Below, in pieces: positions 44,483 through 52,523 of a stretch of 64,000 nucleotides of DNA (the first letter of the stretch is position 1; each line of letters begins with the position of its first letter). The stretch is from Pararhizobium capsulatum DSM 1112 (GTDB lineage Bacteria > Pseudomonadota > Alphaproteobacteria > Rhizobiales > Rhizobiaceae). Both the position numbers and the translations under genes were made by a program. A model generated the notes under the pieces. That model was not told where the DNA came from. It saw only the letters and a list, made by a program, of their open reading frames with translations, and did no database searches. The stretch covers positions 3,540,001 through 3,604,000 of the forward strand of contig NZ_JAUSVF010000001.1 of NCBI RefSeq assembly GCF_030814475.1, written 5' to 3'.

Positions 44483-45496
44483 ATGAACCTCAAGGAGTTC
44501 GCCAGCAGGCTGGAACTGTCGCAAACCACGGTGAGTCGGGCTCTTTCCGGTTATCCCGAGGTCAAGCAGTCAACCCGCGAAAAGGTGCTGCGCGCGGCTC
44601 TTGAACTCGGCTATCGCCCCAATACCAGCGCACTCGGACTTGCGACGGGTCGCGTTGGAGCAATCGGCATTGTGCTGAAGGGTGGTGGCGAATTCGGCCC
44701 GCATACGAGCGAATTCATGGGCGGTCTCGGCAACCGGCTGCAGAAGGAAGAGATCGACATTCTCGTCTCGACGGTCGACTCCACCGAAGCCGAGCTTACC
44801 GCCTATCGGCGGCTTGCCGCGAGCAAACGTGTCGATGCCGTTGTTCTTCATTCGCCCTATATCGACGATCCGCGTGTAGAACTCCTGACAAGCCTGCGCC
44901 TGCCCTTCATCGTCCATGGCCGTCCGCAGGCAGAAGGTGCCTTTGGCTGGCTGGACATCGACAATTTCGGCGCCGTGCATCAGGCGACCCGGCATCTGCT
45001 CGACCTCGGCCACCGTCGCATCGCGTTTCTCAACGGCTATCGCGGCCGCATCTTTGCCGAACATCGCCAGGACGGCTACCAGACGGCGCTCACAGACTAC
45101 GGCCTCCCACTCGACCCCGCCCTCGCCGGCAACGGCGAATTCACGGATGAAATGGGTTTCCGGTTGATGCAGGGCTTCTTGAAACTTCCGGACCGGCCGA
45201 CAGCGGTCGTTGCAGGCTCGATGATGTCGGCGCTGGGCGCGATGCGGGCCATCCGGATTGAGGGACTAAAGGTCGGCGAAGATATCTCGCTCATCGCCCA
45301 TGACGACGTGTTTCCCTATATCAGCCCGGAAAACCTCGTTCCGACGCTTTCGACGACGCGCTCGTCCATCCGTGCCGCAGGCGCCCGGATCGCGGAAATG
45401 CTGCTCGAACTCCTGCAGGGCAAGCCGGCCGAAAGCCTCCGGGAAGTCTGGCCTGTAGAACTGGTCGTTCGCAGATCGACGGCCGCCGCACCCTGA
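44483..45496 (+). CDS. LacI-family transcriptional regulator
   Basis: This 337-residue protein has an N-terminal LacI helix-turn-helix (MNLKEFASRLELSQTTVSRALSGYPEVKQSTREKV) and a periplasmic-binding-protein-like sugar domain from about residue 60. It is convergent with thuB. Two overlapping LacI-type operators lie upstream of thuA, so it is the probable regulator of thuAB. The inducer is likely a disaccharide or derivative. A hairpin masks its ribosome-binding site. Confidence 0.9.
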   Translation: MNLKEFASRLELSQTTVSRALSGYPEVKQSTREKVLRAALELGYRPNTSALGLATGRVGAIGIVLKGGGEFGPHTSEFMGGLGNRLQKEEIDILVSTVDSTEAELTAYRRLAASKRVDAVVLHSPYIDDPRVELLTSLRLPFIVHGRPQAEGAFGWLDIDNFGAVHQATRHLLDLGHRRIAFLNGYRGRIFAEHRQDGYQTALTDYGLPLDPALAGNGEFTDEMGFRLMQGFLKLPDRPTAVVAGSMMSALGAMRAIRIEGLKVGEDISLIAHDDVFPYISPENLVPTLSTTRSSIRAAGARIAEMLLELLQGKPAESLREVWPVELVVRRSTAAAP

Positions 45497-45543
45497 AGGT
45501 AAGGCGGCCGCGGATTTTCAATCGCCTTGTCAGACGGACAACG

Positions 45544-46596
45544 TCATACGGACAGCTCGCGCCGTTCCTTTTCCGTAAGGATCGCCAGATCGAGCACTTT
45601 TTGCAGCTCCGCGGCATGGCGGAAGCCCGGCTCCTCGGTCTTTCCAGCTCGAACAGCATCGATGAAGCGCTGGTAGTTGGTCAGCACGGTCCCCGCGTCG
45701 ACATCCTTCCAGACACCCTTCTCGATATCCGCGCCCAGGCAAGCCCGCAGCGTCGAACCATCAGGTGTATGGATGACCTCGATCGCCCCCTTGTCTCCAT
45801 GCATTCGCAGGCGCAGCTCGTTCAGATGGCCGACGGCCCAACGACTCGCGTGGATGACGCCCATGGCGCCATTGGCAAATTCTGCCGTCATGGTGAAGCT
45901 GTCATTGGCATCGAGATCATATTCGCCGATCTTGTTGCCCGGCGCCTTGTCAAAGGTCTTCAGTCGAGCAAAGACATGCTCGACATCGCTGCCTGCGCCA
46001 TAACCGGCAAAATCAAGGATATGGATGCCGACATCGCCGAGCACGCCGTTCGAACCGTGCTTGGTGGAGAGACGCCAGAGCCATTGGGACTCAGTCGACC
46101 AGTCGCCCCAGGCCTTGGACACCAGCCAGCTCTGCAGGTAGGAAGCCTCGATATGACGAACCTTGCCGATCTGCCCGGCAAGCACCATCTGCCGGGCCTT
46201 CTGCACCTCCGCGACGTTGCGGTACGTCAGGTTGACCATGGTGACGAGGCCGGATGCCTCAGCCGCGCGAGCCATCTCGTCGGCCTTGGCATAGTCTTCC
46301 GCAAGCGGCTTTTCGCACAGCACATGCTTTCCGGCGGCAACCAGCTTCAGCGTTGTCGGGTGATGGATCTTGTCCGGCGTGACGTTGGTCACCGCATCGA
46401 ACTCGCCCCAGGCAATCGCCTCATCAAGCGAGGTGAAGCGATTTTCGATCTTGTGGCGAGCGGCAAAGGCCTCGACACGGGCGATGTCGACATCGACGGC
46501 GGCGACAAGCTCGACGCCCTCGATCATCGAAAAATTCATCGCATGGGTGTTGGCCATGCCGCCGGTGCCGAGAATAAGAAGGCGAACGGTTTTCAC
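45544..46596 (-). CDS. thuB: ThuB-like Gfo/Idh/MocA family oxidoreductase
   Basis: This 350-residue NAD(P)-dependent oxidoreductase has a Rossmann motif [16 protein letters not shown] (residues 7-22), the [15 protein letters not shown] catalytic Lys segment, and a [13 protein letters not shown] active-site region. Its gene overlaps thuA by four bases (ATGA). In Sinorhizobium, ThuA and ThuB act together in an intracellular route that oxidises trehalose and related disaccharides through 3-keto forms. Gene pairing and lengths (261 and 350 residues) match. The thuEFGK transporter genes are absent here, so this may be a paralogous pair. Confidence 0.82.
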   Translation of the reverse strand: MKTVRLLILGTGGMANTHAMNFSMIEGVELVAAVDVDIARVEAFAARHKIENRFTSLDEAIAWGEFDAVTNVTPDKIHHPTTLKLVAAGKHVLCEKPLAEDYAKADEMARAAEASGLVTMVNLTYRNVAEVQKARQMVLAGQIGKVRHIEASYLQSWLVSKAWGDWSTESQWLWRLSTKHGSNGVLGDVGIHILDFAGYGAGSDVEHVFARLKTFDKAPGNKIGEYDLDANDSFTMTAEFANGAMGVIHASRWAVGHLNELRLRMHGDKGAIEVIHTPDGSTLRACLGADIEKGVWKDVDAGTVLTNYQRFIDAVRAGKTEEPGFRHAAELQKVLDLAILTEKERRELSV

Positions 46597-47378
46597 TTGT
46601 AGCCCTCCTCACCGTCCTGATGCAGGCGCGGCCCGCGCTCGATGATCGGTTCCAGCGCCTTTTCGACCGGGACATTCGGCGCGTCATGAATGGCGGTGTA
46701 GGTTCCCTGCGGGTTATAGGCCCACTTCACCGAGTTGCGCAGCACTGTGTGCACATTGGCATCATGATAGGTCGGGTAAGTTTCGTGGCCTGGGCGGAAA
46801 TAGAAGATATTGCCGGCACCGCGGCGCCAGGTCAGGCCCGAGCGGAACACTTCACCGCCCGCAAACCACGAGATGAACACGGTTTCCAGCGGCTCCGGAA
46901 CTGAGAACTGCTCGCCGTACATTTCCTCGTTCTCGAGCACGAAGTTCTCATCCAGCCCGGCCGCGATCGGATGGCGCGGGTTGATGACCCACAGGCGCTC
47001 GCGCTCGCCAGCCTCGCGCCACTTCAGCGCGCAAGGGGTGCCCATCAGCCGCTTGAACGGCTTGGAAAAATGGCCGGAATGCAGCACGATCAGGCCCATG
47101 CCCTCCCAGACGCGCTTGGCGACGCGCTCGACGACTTCGTCGCTGACGGCGCCATGATCCTTGTGGCCCCACCAGAGCAGAACATCGGTTTCAGCCAGCC
47201 GCTCGACCGTCAGGCCATGCTCCGGCTCCTGCAATGTCGCCGTCGTCGCCTCGATTGCGGGATCCGAATTGAGCGCCGCCGCAATCGTGTTGTGCATCCC
47301 ATTCGGATAGATGCCGCGCACGATCGCATTCGTCTGCTCGTGGATATTTTCCCCCCAGACGACCGCCTTGATAGTCAT
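46593..47378 (-). CDS. thuA: ThuA-domain protein
   Basis: This 261-residue protein has a glutamine-amidotransferase-like ThuA fold. The start [17 protein letters not shown], the [20 protein letters not shown] region and the [19 protein letters not shown] motif are characteristic. ThuA proteins take part in trehalose and disaccharide catabolism with ThuB, encoded immediately downstream. A candidate LacI-type operator lies about 55-70 nt upstream of the start. Confidence 0.88.
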   Translation of the reverse strand: MTIKAVVWGENIHEQTNAIVRGIYPNGMHNTIAAALNSDPAIEATTATLQEPEHGLTVERLAETDVLLWWGHKDHGAVSDEVVERVAKRVWEGMGLIVLHSGHFSKPFKRLMGTPCALKWREAGERERLWVINPRHPIAAGLDENFVLENEEMYGEQFSVPEPLETVFISWFAGGEVFRSGLTWRRGAGNIFYFRPGHETYPTYHDANVHTVLRNSVKWAYNPQGTYTAIHDAPNVPVEKALEPIIERGPRLHQDGEEGYK

Positions 47379-47422
47379 GTGTCTTCCTTCCTCGTCATCA
47401 ATTCACCACCCTCGATCGGGTA

Positions 47423-47449
47423 GTTTCAAAAAATTGAAACCGCTTTCAA
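47423..47449. promoter_or_regulatory. Overlapping LacI-type operators upstream of thuA
   Basis: TTGAAACCGCTTTCAA (47434-47449) fits the LacI-family consensus TGNAANCGNTTNCA exactly. It shares its left half with a second palindrome, GTTTCAA-N4-TTGAAAC (47423-47440). The pair lies 45-71 nt before the thuA start. Confidence 0.75.
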
Positions 47450-47530
47450 ATTTTAGCGATAAGACGTCGCCCGGATTTTTGCAAGCAGAAACAGGCTTGA
47501 AAAGGCAACACCGAAGCGGACCGCTCTCCC

Positions 47531-47872
47531 TCAGTGGACGGAGGATTTGGAAAGAAGATTGAGGACGAGCACGCCGGCAATAATCAACCCCAGCCCAACC
47601 ATGGCAGCGAGATCGAGTTTCTGGCCGAAGACGAAATAGCCAACGAGCGAGATCAGAACGATGCCGAGTCCGCTCCAGATCGCATAGGCGATGCCCACAG
47701 GTATGCTCTTCAGCGTGTAGGACAGACAGAAAAAGGCAATGGCATAACAGACGACCATCGTCACCGTCGGAACGACACGGGTGAAGTGCTGGGCCGCCTG
47801 CATCGCCGATGTACCAAGCACTTCAAACAGGATCGCGACCACCAGCACGAGATACAGCATAGGAAGGCTCAT
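47531..47872 (-). CDS. SMR-family multidrug efflux transporter
   Basis: This 113-residue, four-helix protein has the essential membrane Glu17 (LVVAILFEVLGTSAMQAAQHFT) and the AYAIWSGLGIVLISLVGYFVFGQ signature of small multidrug resistance proteins of the QacE/EmrE group. It exports quaternary ammonium or other cationic compounds as an antiparallel dimer using the proton gradient. It starts 13 nt after the TetR gene and is probably cotranscribed with and controlled by it. Confidence 0.9.
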   Translation of the reverse strand: MSLPMLYLVLVVAILFEVLGTSAMQAAQHFTRVVPTVTMVVCYAIAFFCLSYTLKSIPVGIAYAIWSGLGIVLISLVGYFVFGQKLDLAAMVGLGLIIAGVLVLNLLSKSSVH

Positions 47873-47885
47873 GGGTGCTCGCAAT

Positions 47886-48461
47886 CTATTGGAAGGAAAG
47901 AGTTTTCAGGTTGGAAAACAGCGCCATCCGCTCTTCCTCACCGATATCGTGGCTGTGAAGAATATCGGCAAGCCACAGCCCGTCTGCTGCCATCCGCACA
48001 AGGAGGCAATTGGTTGACGAGTCCGTACCCACAAACTCATCGGCCCGATCACCAACCCACTGGCGCCAGCGATCACGCAAGACTGGTTCCGCCAGCAGAG
48101 CGATGGTCAGGACACGCCAGCCTTGTGCTTCTTCATGGCCTTGCCCTGTTTCATCGCCCAGCGGAAAGACGACAGATAAATAGGCCCGACTGAAACGCCC
48201 ATGAGCGACCGGGTCGTTGCGCACTTCCTCATCGATCGCATGATCGAATTTTGACGTGAGATCCTCAAAAAGGCCATCGAGCAGCGCCATCTTGCTAGGG
48301 AAATGGTGCAGCAACCCTCCCTTGCTGACGCCGGCTGCCTGGGACACCGCATCCAGAGTTACGCTGGCAACCCCGTTTTCCAGGGAAAGGCGCGCAGCAA
48401 CTTCCAGCAATTGCTGGCGAACGAGCCGGGGACGCTTCAATCTGTGGTGAGCGAGGGACAT
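47886..48461 (-). CDS. TetR/AcrR-family transcriptional regulator
   Basis: This 191-residue protein has an N-terminal helix-turn-helix (LEVAARLSLENGVASVTLDAVSQAAGVSKGGLLHHFPSK, residues 19-57) and a helical ligand-binding domain. It is immediately upstream of an SMR efflux gene in the same direction. It is therefore the likely self-regulating repressor of that pump. The ATG at 48461 is taken because it gives the usual length before the HTH. Confidence 0.9.
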   Translation of the reverse strand: MSLAHHRLKRPRLVRQQLLEVAARLSLENGVASVTLDAVSQAAGVSKGGLLHHFPSKMALLDGLFEDLTSKFDHAIDEEVRNDPVAHGRFSRAYLSVVFPLGDETGQGHEEAQGWRVLTIALLAEPVLRDRWRQWVGDRADEFVGTDSSTNCLLVRMAADGLWLADILHSHDIGEEERMALFSNLKTLSFQ

Positions 48462-48475
48462 AATCGTATAAAGAT

Positions 48476-48489
48476 ACCATCTGGACGGT
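48476..48489. promoter_or_regulatory. Candidate TetR operator
   Basis: The imperfect 14-bp palindrome ACCATCTGGACGGT (10 of 14 positions symmetric) lies 15-28 nt before the TetR gene start, in the only space available for its promoter. Confidence 0.35.
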
Positions 48490-48653
48490 TTGTCAATATG
48501 TAAACTTTTGCGTGCGCAAGTCGCGATGAATTGCCGCAACGCCGGCCGCTAGCCTAAATGGAGATTGGTTGCGGCGAATGATCGGAGTAGAGAAAGGCAA
48601 GAAACCTGGGCAGCGCTTTCAGTCCCTGCCCGCCCGCCAAGCGAAAAGGCAAG

Positions 48654-49052
48654 ATGACGGAACCGCGCACAGAGACCCTCTACGAAGCAATCGGTGGCGA
48701 CCAGACGGTGCGTGCGCTCACGCACCGCTTCTACGAATTGATGGACACCCTCCCGGGCGCCGCGCGCTGCCGGGCCATTCACCCTACCGATCTCAGCGGC
48801 AGCGAGGAAAAGTTCTATGAATATCTGACCGGCTACCTTGGCGGTCCGCCGCTTTATACGGACAAACGCGGCCACCCCATGCTGAGGCGCCGCCATTTCG
48901 TCGCCGAAATCGGACCGGAAGAGCGCGATGAGTGGCTGATGTGCTTCAATCTGGCGATTGAGGAGACCGTTGCCCACCCGCAGTTGCGCGCGATCATTCT
49001 CGAGCCGATCACGCGGCTTGCGCACCACATGCAGAACAAGGAAGAGAATTGA
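48654..49052 (+). CDS. Group II truncated haemoglobin
   Basis: This 132-residue globin of the 2-on-2 type has the proximal His81 in RRRHFVAEIG, Trp94 at position G8 (DEWLMCFNLA, diagnostic of group II), and the Gly-Gly pair YLGGPPLY before helix E/F. It begins LYEAIGGDQTVRALTHRFYELM. Such proteins bind O2 or NO and are linked to nitrosative stress or O2 chemistry. It overlaps the DUF423 gene by one base (TGATG). Confidence 0.92.
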   Translation: MTEPRTETLYEAIGGDQTVRALTHRFYELMDTLPGAARCRAIHPTDLSGSEEKFYEYLTGYLGGPPLYTDKRGHPMLRRRHFVAEIGPEERDEWLMCFNLAIEETVAHPQLRAIILEPITRLAHHMQNKEEN

Positions 49053-49420
49053 TGGCCGCAAGGGATTTTCGCCGCGTGCTGCCCTTCATTGCGGGGATGA
49101 TGGGCGCAGCCGGCGTTGCAGCCGCTGCCGCCGCGTCGCATGGCGCCGATCCGCGGCTGCTTGGCGGCGCCTCCGCCATGTGCCTTGCCCATGCCCCGGC
49201 GCTTATCGCCTTGGCGGCAGCGTGGGAAAAACTGCGGCTTGCTGCTACCTCCGCGCTCCTGCTGTCACTTGGCACGGCACTGTTTGCAGCCGACCTGACG
49301 ATGCGCCATTTCGCCGGGCACGGCCTCTTTCCGATGTCGGCTCCCACAGGCGGAACACTGATGATGATCGGCTGGCTGACGCTCGCAGTCGGCGCGCTCC
49401 TTCCTCAGAAGGCAGGCTGA
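49052..49420 (+). CDS. DUF423-like small membrane protein
   Basis: This 122-residue protein has four hydrophobic segments (about residues 10-30, 42-60, 66-85 and 99-118). The arrangement GAAGVAAAAAASHG followed by LGGASAMCLAHAPALIALA resembles the DUF423 (YgdD) family of inner-membrane proteins. Its ATG overlaps the haemoglobin stop codon, so translation is coupled. The function is unknown. Confidence 0.75.
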   Translation: MAARDFRRVLPFIAGMMGAAGVAAAAAASHGADPRLLGGASAMCLAHAPALIALAAAWEKLRLAATSALLLSLGTALFAADLTMRHFAGHGLFPMSAPTGGTLMMIGWLTLAVGALLPQKAG

Positions 49421-49452
49421 ACCACCCCGACCACCAATGCCCGATCGAAGGA

Positions 49453-49767
49453 TCAGGCGCCTTCGACGACCGAAAAACCTTCGAACTTCGGCGGACCGAG
49501 ATACATCGCCCGATTGTCTGCGGCGCTCTTGTGGGCAGCGCGAAAATTCTCGGACTTGGTCCACGCCGCGAAGGCGTCGCGATCTTTCCAGGTAGAGTTC
49601 GAAACAAAGAGCGTATAGCCCTCGTCCGCAAAGCTTTCGCCGCGCAGAAGGCGAAATTCGATGAACCCCGGCACCTCGGCAAGGCTGGAATCGCGGTTCT
49701 TCCAGACGGCCTCGAAGGCTTCCTCGTGCCCGATCGCTATCCTGAAGCGATTCATCGCAAAATACAT
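49453..49767 (-). CDS. IsdG-type heme-degrading monooxygenase (ABM domain, HmuQ-like)
   Basis: This 104-residue ABM-fold protein retains the catalytic triad of IsdG-type heme oxygenases: Asn6 (MYFAMNRF), Trp69 and His79 (AAWTKSENFRAAH), with the ten-residue Trp-His spacing of IsdG. It would open the heme ring to release iron. The ATG at 49767 has GGAG 7 nt upstream. Its position beside tonB, hemP and hmuSTUV supports a heme-iron role, like HmuQ/HmuD of Bradyrhizobium. Confidence 0.82.
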   Translation of the reverse strand: MYFAMNRFRIAIGHEEAFEAVWKNRDSSLAEVPGFIEFRLLRGESFADEGYTLFVSNSTWKDRDAFAAWTKSENFRAAHKSAADNRAMYLGPPKFEGFSVVEGA

Positions 49768-49802
49768 CGTCAACTCCACAAATCGAAAGCCAACGTTTTG
49801 AG

Positions 49803-50084
49803 TCAGCCCTGCTTCCTGCGCAATCCGTCACGCTTGGCGGCGGAACTCGGAAACAGCAGAATTTTCCCGCCCAAAGCATGCGCAAGTGTTGAAATCGCAT
49901 GGGGAGAACGACGAGGCAAGCGCACAAGATCAACCGGAAATGGCGTAATATTTGCAGCCGCAAGCTCATGCGTCGAATGCTGGCTCAGCAATTCATAGAG
50001 CTCGGGCACCATGCCGTCGCCGATCTGGTCGGCAAGCTTGTGCAGGCCGATCATGGTCATCTGATCGGGACGATCATTGTTCAT
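49803..50084 (-). CDS. Hypothetical protein in the heme/iron region
   Basis: This 93-residue soluble protein starts MNNDRPDQMTMIGLHKLADQIG, with GGAG about 9 nt upstream of the ATG at 50084. The N-terminal half is acidic and helical, and the C-terminal half is basic (VRLPRRSPHAISTLAHALGGK). I do not recognise the family. It lies between DUF2325 (35 nt upstream) and the IsdG-like gene (35 nt downstream) on the same strand, so an operon is likely. Confidence 0.65.
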   Translation of the reverse strand: MNNDRPDQMTMIGLHKLADQIGDGMVPELYELLSQHSTHELAAANITPFPVDLVRLPRRSPHAISTLAHALGGKILLFPSSAAKRDGLRRKQG

Positions 50085-50119
50085 TTCATAGACTCCAATG
50101 ATTCTCGGCAAGGCGCGGC

Positions 50120-50533
50120 TCAGTTGGCGCGCTTTTCGCTCATTTCCTGCAGCGCTCGCTCAAAGCTGGATTTGCTGCCATTGCGCAGCGGAACAAAGGC
50201 TTTGCCCCACTTCTTGCAGCCCGTCTTGACGCGCAGACATGCGTCATGGCTGATGCAGTCGATCGGGCAGAAAACGCAGTCTACGGAGGGAAGCACGTTG
50301 TCGATGCGCGAAACGGCTTCGCGCAGGCCGCCGTCATGGTGGATCAATTCGGCGCCGAAGGAAGTGACGATCTGGCGCAGATGCGCGACCTGACAATCAC
50401 GGCCACCGACATAGAGGAAGCTGCGCCCCTCAAGAGTAGGCTTGGAAGAATCTGCCGCGACAGCGGGTGCAGCTTGCCGGCCGGTGTCGCGCTGCTTTTC
50501 CTTGCCGCGCTGCTGTCGACGCTTGTCACCCAT
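50120..50533 (-). CDS. DUF2325 domain-containing protein
   Basis: This 137-residue protein has a charged disordered N-terminus (residues 1-33) and a DUF2325 domain: SFLYVGGRDCQVAHLRQIV, then LIHHDGGLREAVSRI, then a Cys-rich SVDCVFCPIDCISHDACLRVKTGC stretch that probably binds metal or a cofactor. The family is frequent near heme or iron transport genes. The ATG at 50533 has GGGAG 7 nt upstream. It heads the run DUF2325, 93-residue protein, IsdG-type monooxygenase. Confidence 0.87.
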   Translation of the reverse strand: MGDKRRQQRGKEKQRDTGRQAAPAVAADSSKPTLEGRSFLYVGGRDCQVAHLRQIVTSFGAELIHHDGGLREAVSRIDNVLPSVDCVFCPIDCISHDACLRVKTGCKKWGKAFVPLRNGSKSSFERALQEMSEKRAN

Positions 50534-50729
50534 GTGCAACTCCCGATCTGTCGTGGCGGCAAATGCCGCTCGTTTCGTTGAGCGCGACCCTAGTAAACTT
50601 GATAAAAATAGTAAAGTATAAACATGACTTATCATATTTTTTGAGAATTTCTTTCGAACAAAAAACGCCGCTTCCTGCGTGACAGAGAGCAGCGATAATG
50701 CATTCGATACAGCGGGTTAGTTTGTGGCG

Positions 50730-51665
50730 TCAACGCCCGAAAGCCAAGGGAATTGTAAACGTCCAACTGCTCTTGCCGGCGCCATCCGGAATTTTAGGGA
50801 AGGGAGCAGCCCGCTGAACAGCCTCGATAGCCGCCTGGTCCAGAATCGGGAAGCCTGCACTTTTAGCGATACTCACCCCCGTTAAGGAACCGCCGGAAGA
50901 CACGGTGAAGCGCACCTGCGCGGTGCCTCTGAGCCCTTCGCGCTTGGCGGAATTCGGATAACGGAAAGCCCGGTTCAGCTTGGAACGAATTTTGCCGGGA
51001 TAGTTGGAGGCCGCAGCATTGCCGGCCTGCTGGTTCATGTTGCCCTTCTTGCCGCTGGACGTACTGGCCTTGGCATCAGCCGCGCCGTCGGCCTGCCCTT
51101 TCTGTGTTGAGACAACGTTCTGCCCGGCATCGCCCGCCTTCTGCTTTACCGGCTTCTTGCGCTCCACCTTCTTCTTCGGCTTTTCTTCCGGAGGCTTTTC
51201 CTTGGGTTTTTCAATCTCTTCAGGCACAGGCTGGATTTCGGGTTTTTCCTCGGGGATTACCGTCTCGACCGGGCTTACCGTCGCCGTCACTTCGGCGTCG
51301 GCAACAATCATCGGCGGAATGTCTTCCGCCGGAAGCACCACGTCGGCCTCGACCGGCTGAACATCCGTCGCCGTTTCTGACGGGATTTCTGTCTCCACTG
51401 GCCGGATCTCTTCGACCTGTGCCGTTTCCTCGACGGGCTGAACCTCTTCCGGCGGCGTTTCCAGCGGATCGATCGGCTGCTCGGTGGGATTGCCCGCCTG
51501 CAGGGTCTCCTCGAAGGCGTTGCCGAGCAAAGTGACTTCCATCGCCTCGCCGCCAGCCACCTGCGCGGTCACCTCTTCATTTTCAGGCTGGAACAGTGCT
51601 GCAGCTCCCGCATGCGCAAGCAACGACAGACCGACGGCGACCGTCCATTTCATCAATGTCTTCAT
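50730..51665 (-). CDS. tonB: TonB energy transducer
   Basis: This 311-residue protein has an N-terminal membrane anchor (residues 8-28) and a long Pro/Glu/Lys-rich periplasmic spacer (EKPKEKPPEEKPKKK, around residues 150-170). A C-terminal TonB domain follows (NYPGKIRSKLNRAFRYPNSAK, then GLRGTAQVRFTVSSGG and AIEAVQRAAPFP). It transmits proton-motive force to outer-membrane receptors for heme or siderophores. No exbB or exbD is in the window. It lies 25 nt after the gene at 51691-52122 and is probably cotranscribed with it. Confidence 0.92.
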   Translation of the reverse strand: MKTLMKWTVAVGLSLLAHAGAAALFQPENEEVTAQVAGGEAMEVTLLGNAFEETLQAGNPTEQPIDPLETPPEEVQPVEETAQVEEIRPVETEIPSETATDVQPVEADVVLPAEDIPPMIVADAEVTATVSPVETVIPEEKPEIQPVPEEIEKPKEKPPEEKPKKKVERKKPVKQKAGDAGQNVVSTQKGQADGAADAKASTSSGKKGNMNQQAGNAAASNYPGKIRSKLNRAFRYPNSAKREGLRGTAQVRFTVSSGGSLTGVSIAKSAGFPILDQAAIEAVQRAAPFPKIPDGAGKSSWTFTIPLAFGR

Positions 51666-51690
51666 GACAGATACCGATGCGCTAGCTGCA

Positions 51691-52122
51691 TCAGCCCTTC
51701 AGTTCCACGGAAGCCTTCGAGCCGGCCGCAAGACCCTTCATGCAGGCGCCCTTGCCAACGCCCTGCCCGGTGCAAACGGGTGCGTCATTGATCAGCATGC
51801 TTTTGACCGCCTCGCATTTGGTACCGGGCAGGTCGAATTGACGCACCTTGACCTTGCCTGCGGGCAGATCGCGAAAATCGAGAACGGCCATGCGCTCCAC
51901 CAGGCCCTTCTCGTCGAAGAGGACGAATTCGAAGGATGCCTTGTCCAGAGACTGCTCGAAACCGTTCGTCGCGAGGAAGGTCAGCTTGCAGCCCTTTTCA
52001 GATGGCGTGAGTTCATTGAGTTCGATGGCAAGCTTGCCCGCTGCGTCCTGAGCAAGGACTTGGCTCGGCAGGGCCGCCGTCGCCAGTATGGCAAGAGAGA
52101 GTGCGCGCATCGTCGTGATCAT
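51691..52122 (-). CDS. Secreted protein of unknown function upstream of tonB
   Basis: This 143-residue protein has a clear signal peptide (residues 1-20, cleavage after VLAQ) and a mature domain with four cysteines (KGCKL, TKCEA, PVCTG, GACMKG), perhaps two disulfides. AGGA lies 8 nt before the ATG at 52122. It lies just upstream of tonB on the same strand and divergent from hemP-hmuSTUV. A role in TonB-dependent transport at the periplasm is likely from position only. I cannot name a family. Confidence 0.75.
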   Translation of the reverse strand: MITTMRALSLAILATAALPSQVLAQDAAGKLAIELNELTPSEKGCKLTFLATNGFEQSLDKASFEFVLFDEKGLVERMAVLDFRDLPAGKVKVRQFDLPGTKCEAVKSMLINDAPVCTGQGVGKGACMKGLAAGSKASVELKG

Positions 52123-52216
52123 GTTGCCCATTCCTAAAAACTGGCCTGGAGTGGCGGATTTCCATGATTTCCAGGGCATCCAAGAGGCACCTTTTCAAGC
52201 CGCACCGGAAATAACT

Positions 52217-52231
52217 TGACCCGCAAAATCA
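52217..52231 (+). promoter_or_regulatory. Candidate iron-responsive (RirA-type) operator upstream of hemP
   Basis: TGA-N9-TCA (52217-52231) fits the simple IRO consensus of the rhizobial iron regulator RirA and overlaps TTGACC (52216-52221), a possible -35. It is 28 nt before the hemP start. The motif is short and could occur by chance. Confidence 0.4.
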
Positions 52232-52259
52232 TATATTGCGTCCATAATAAAAGGTGAGT

Positions 52260-52517
52260 ATGGAAGTCAAGATACGAACGCAAGGAATGACCGAAAATCG
52301 GCGAAAAACGCCTCCCGGAACGTTCCGTCAGGACCCACAGACTTTGACATCGAATGAACCAGAAAAAGTGATTGTGCCCGTGCAGACCGACACGAAGCCC
52401 CGCATGATCGATAGCCACGATCTCTTTCGTGGCAAAACCGAAATCCAGATCGCCCATGACGGCGCGATCTACCGCATGAAAATCACCCGTCAGGGCAAAC
52501 TTATTTTGAACAAGTAG
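52260..52517 (+). CDS. hemP: Hemin uptake protein HemP (HmuP)
   Basis: This 85-residue protein's C-terminal half is the HemP domain (SHDLFRGKTEIQIAHDGAIYRMKITRQGKLILNK). In rhizobia the equivalent HmuP is a coactivator needed for heme-uptake gene expression. The ATG at 52260 has AAAAGG 5-6 nt upstream; a later ATG at 52287 would shorten the poorly conserved N-terminus. It is followed after 6 nt by hmuS. Confidence 0.9.
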   Translation: MEVKIRTQGMTENRRKTPPGTFRQDPQTLTSNEPEKVIVPVQTDTKPRMIDSHDLFRGKTEIQIAHDGAIYRMKITRQGKLILNK

Positions 52518-52523
52518 GCGATC

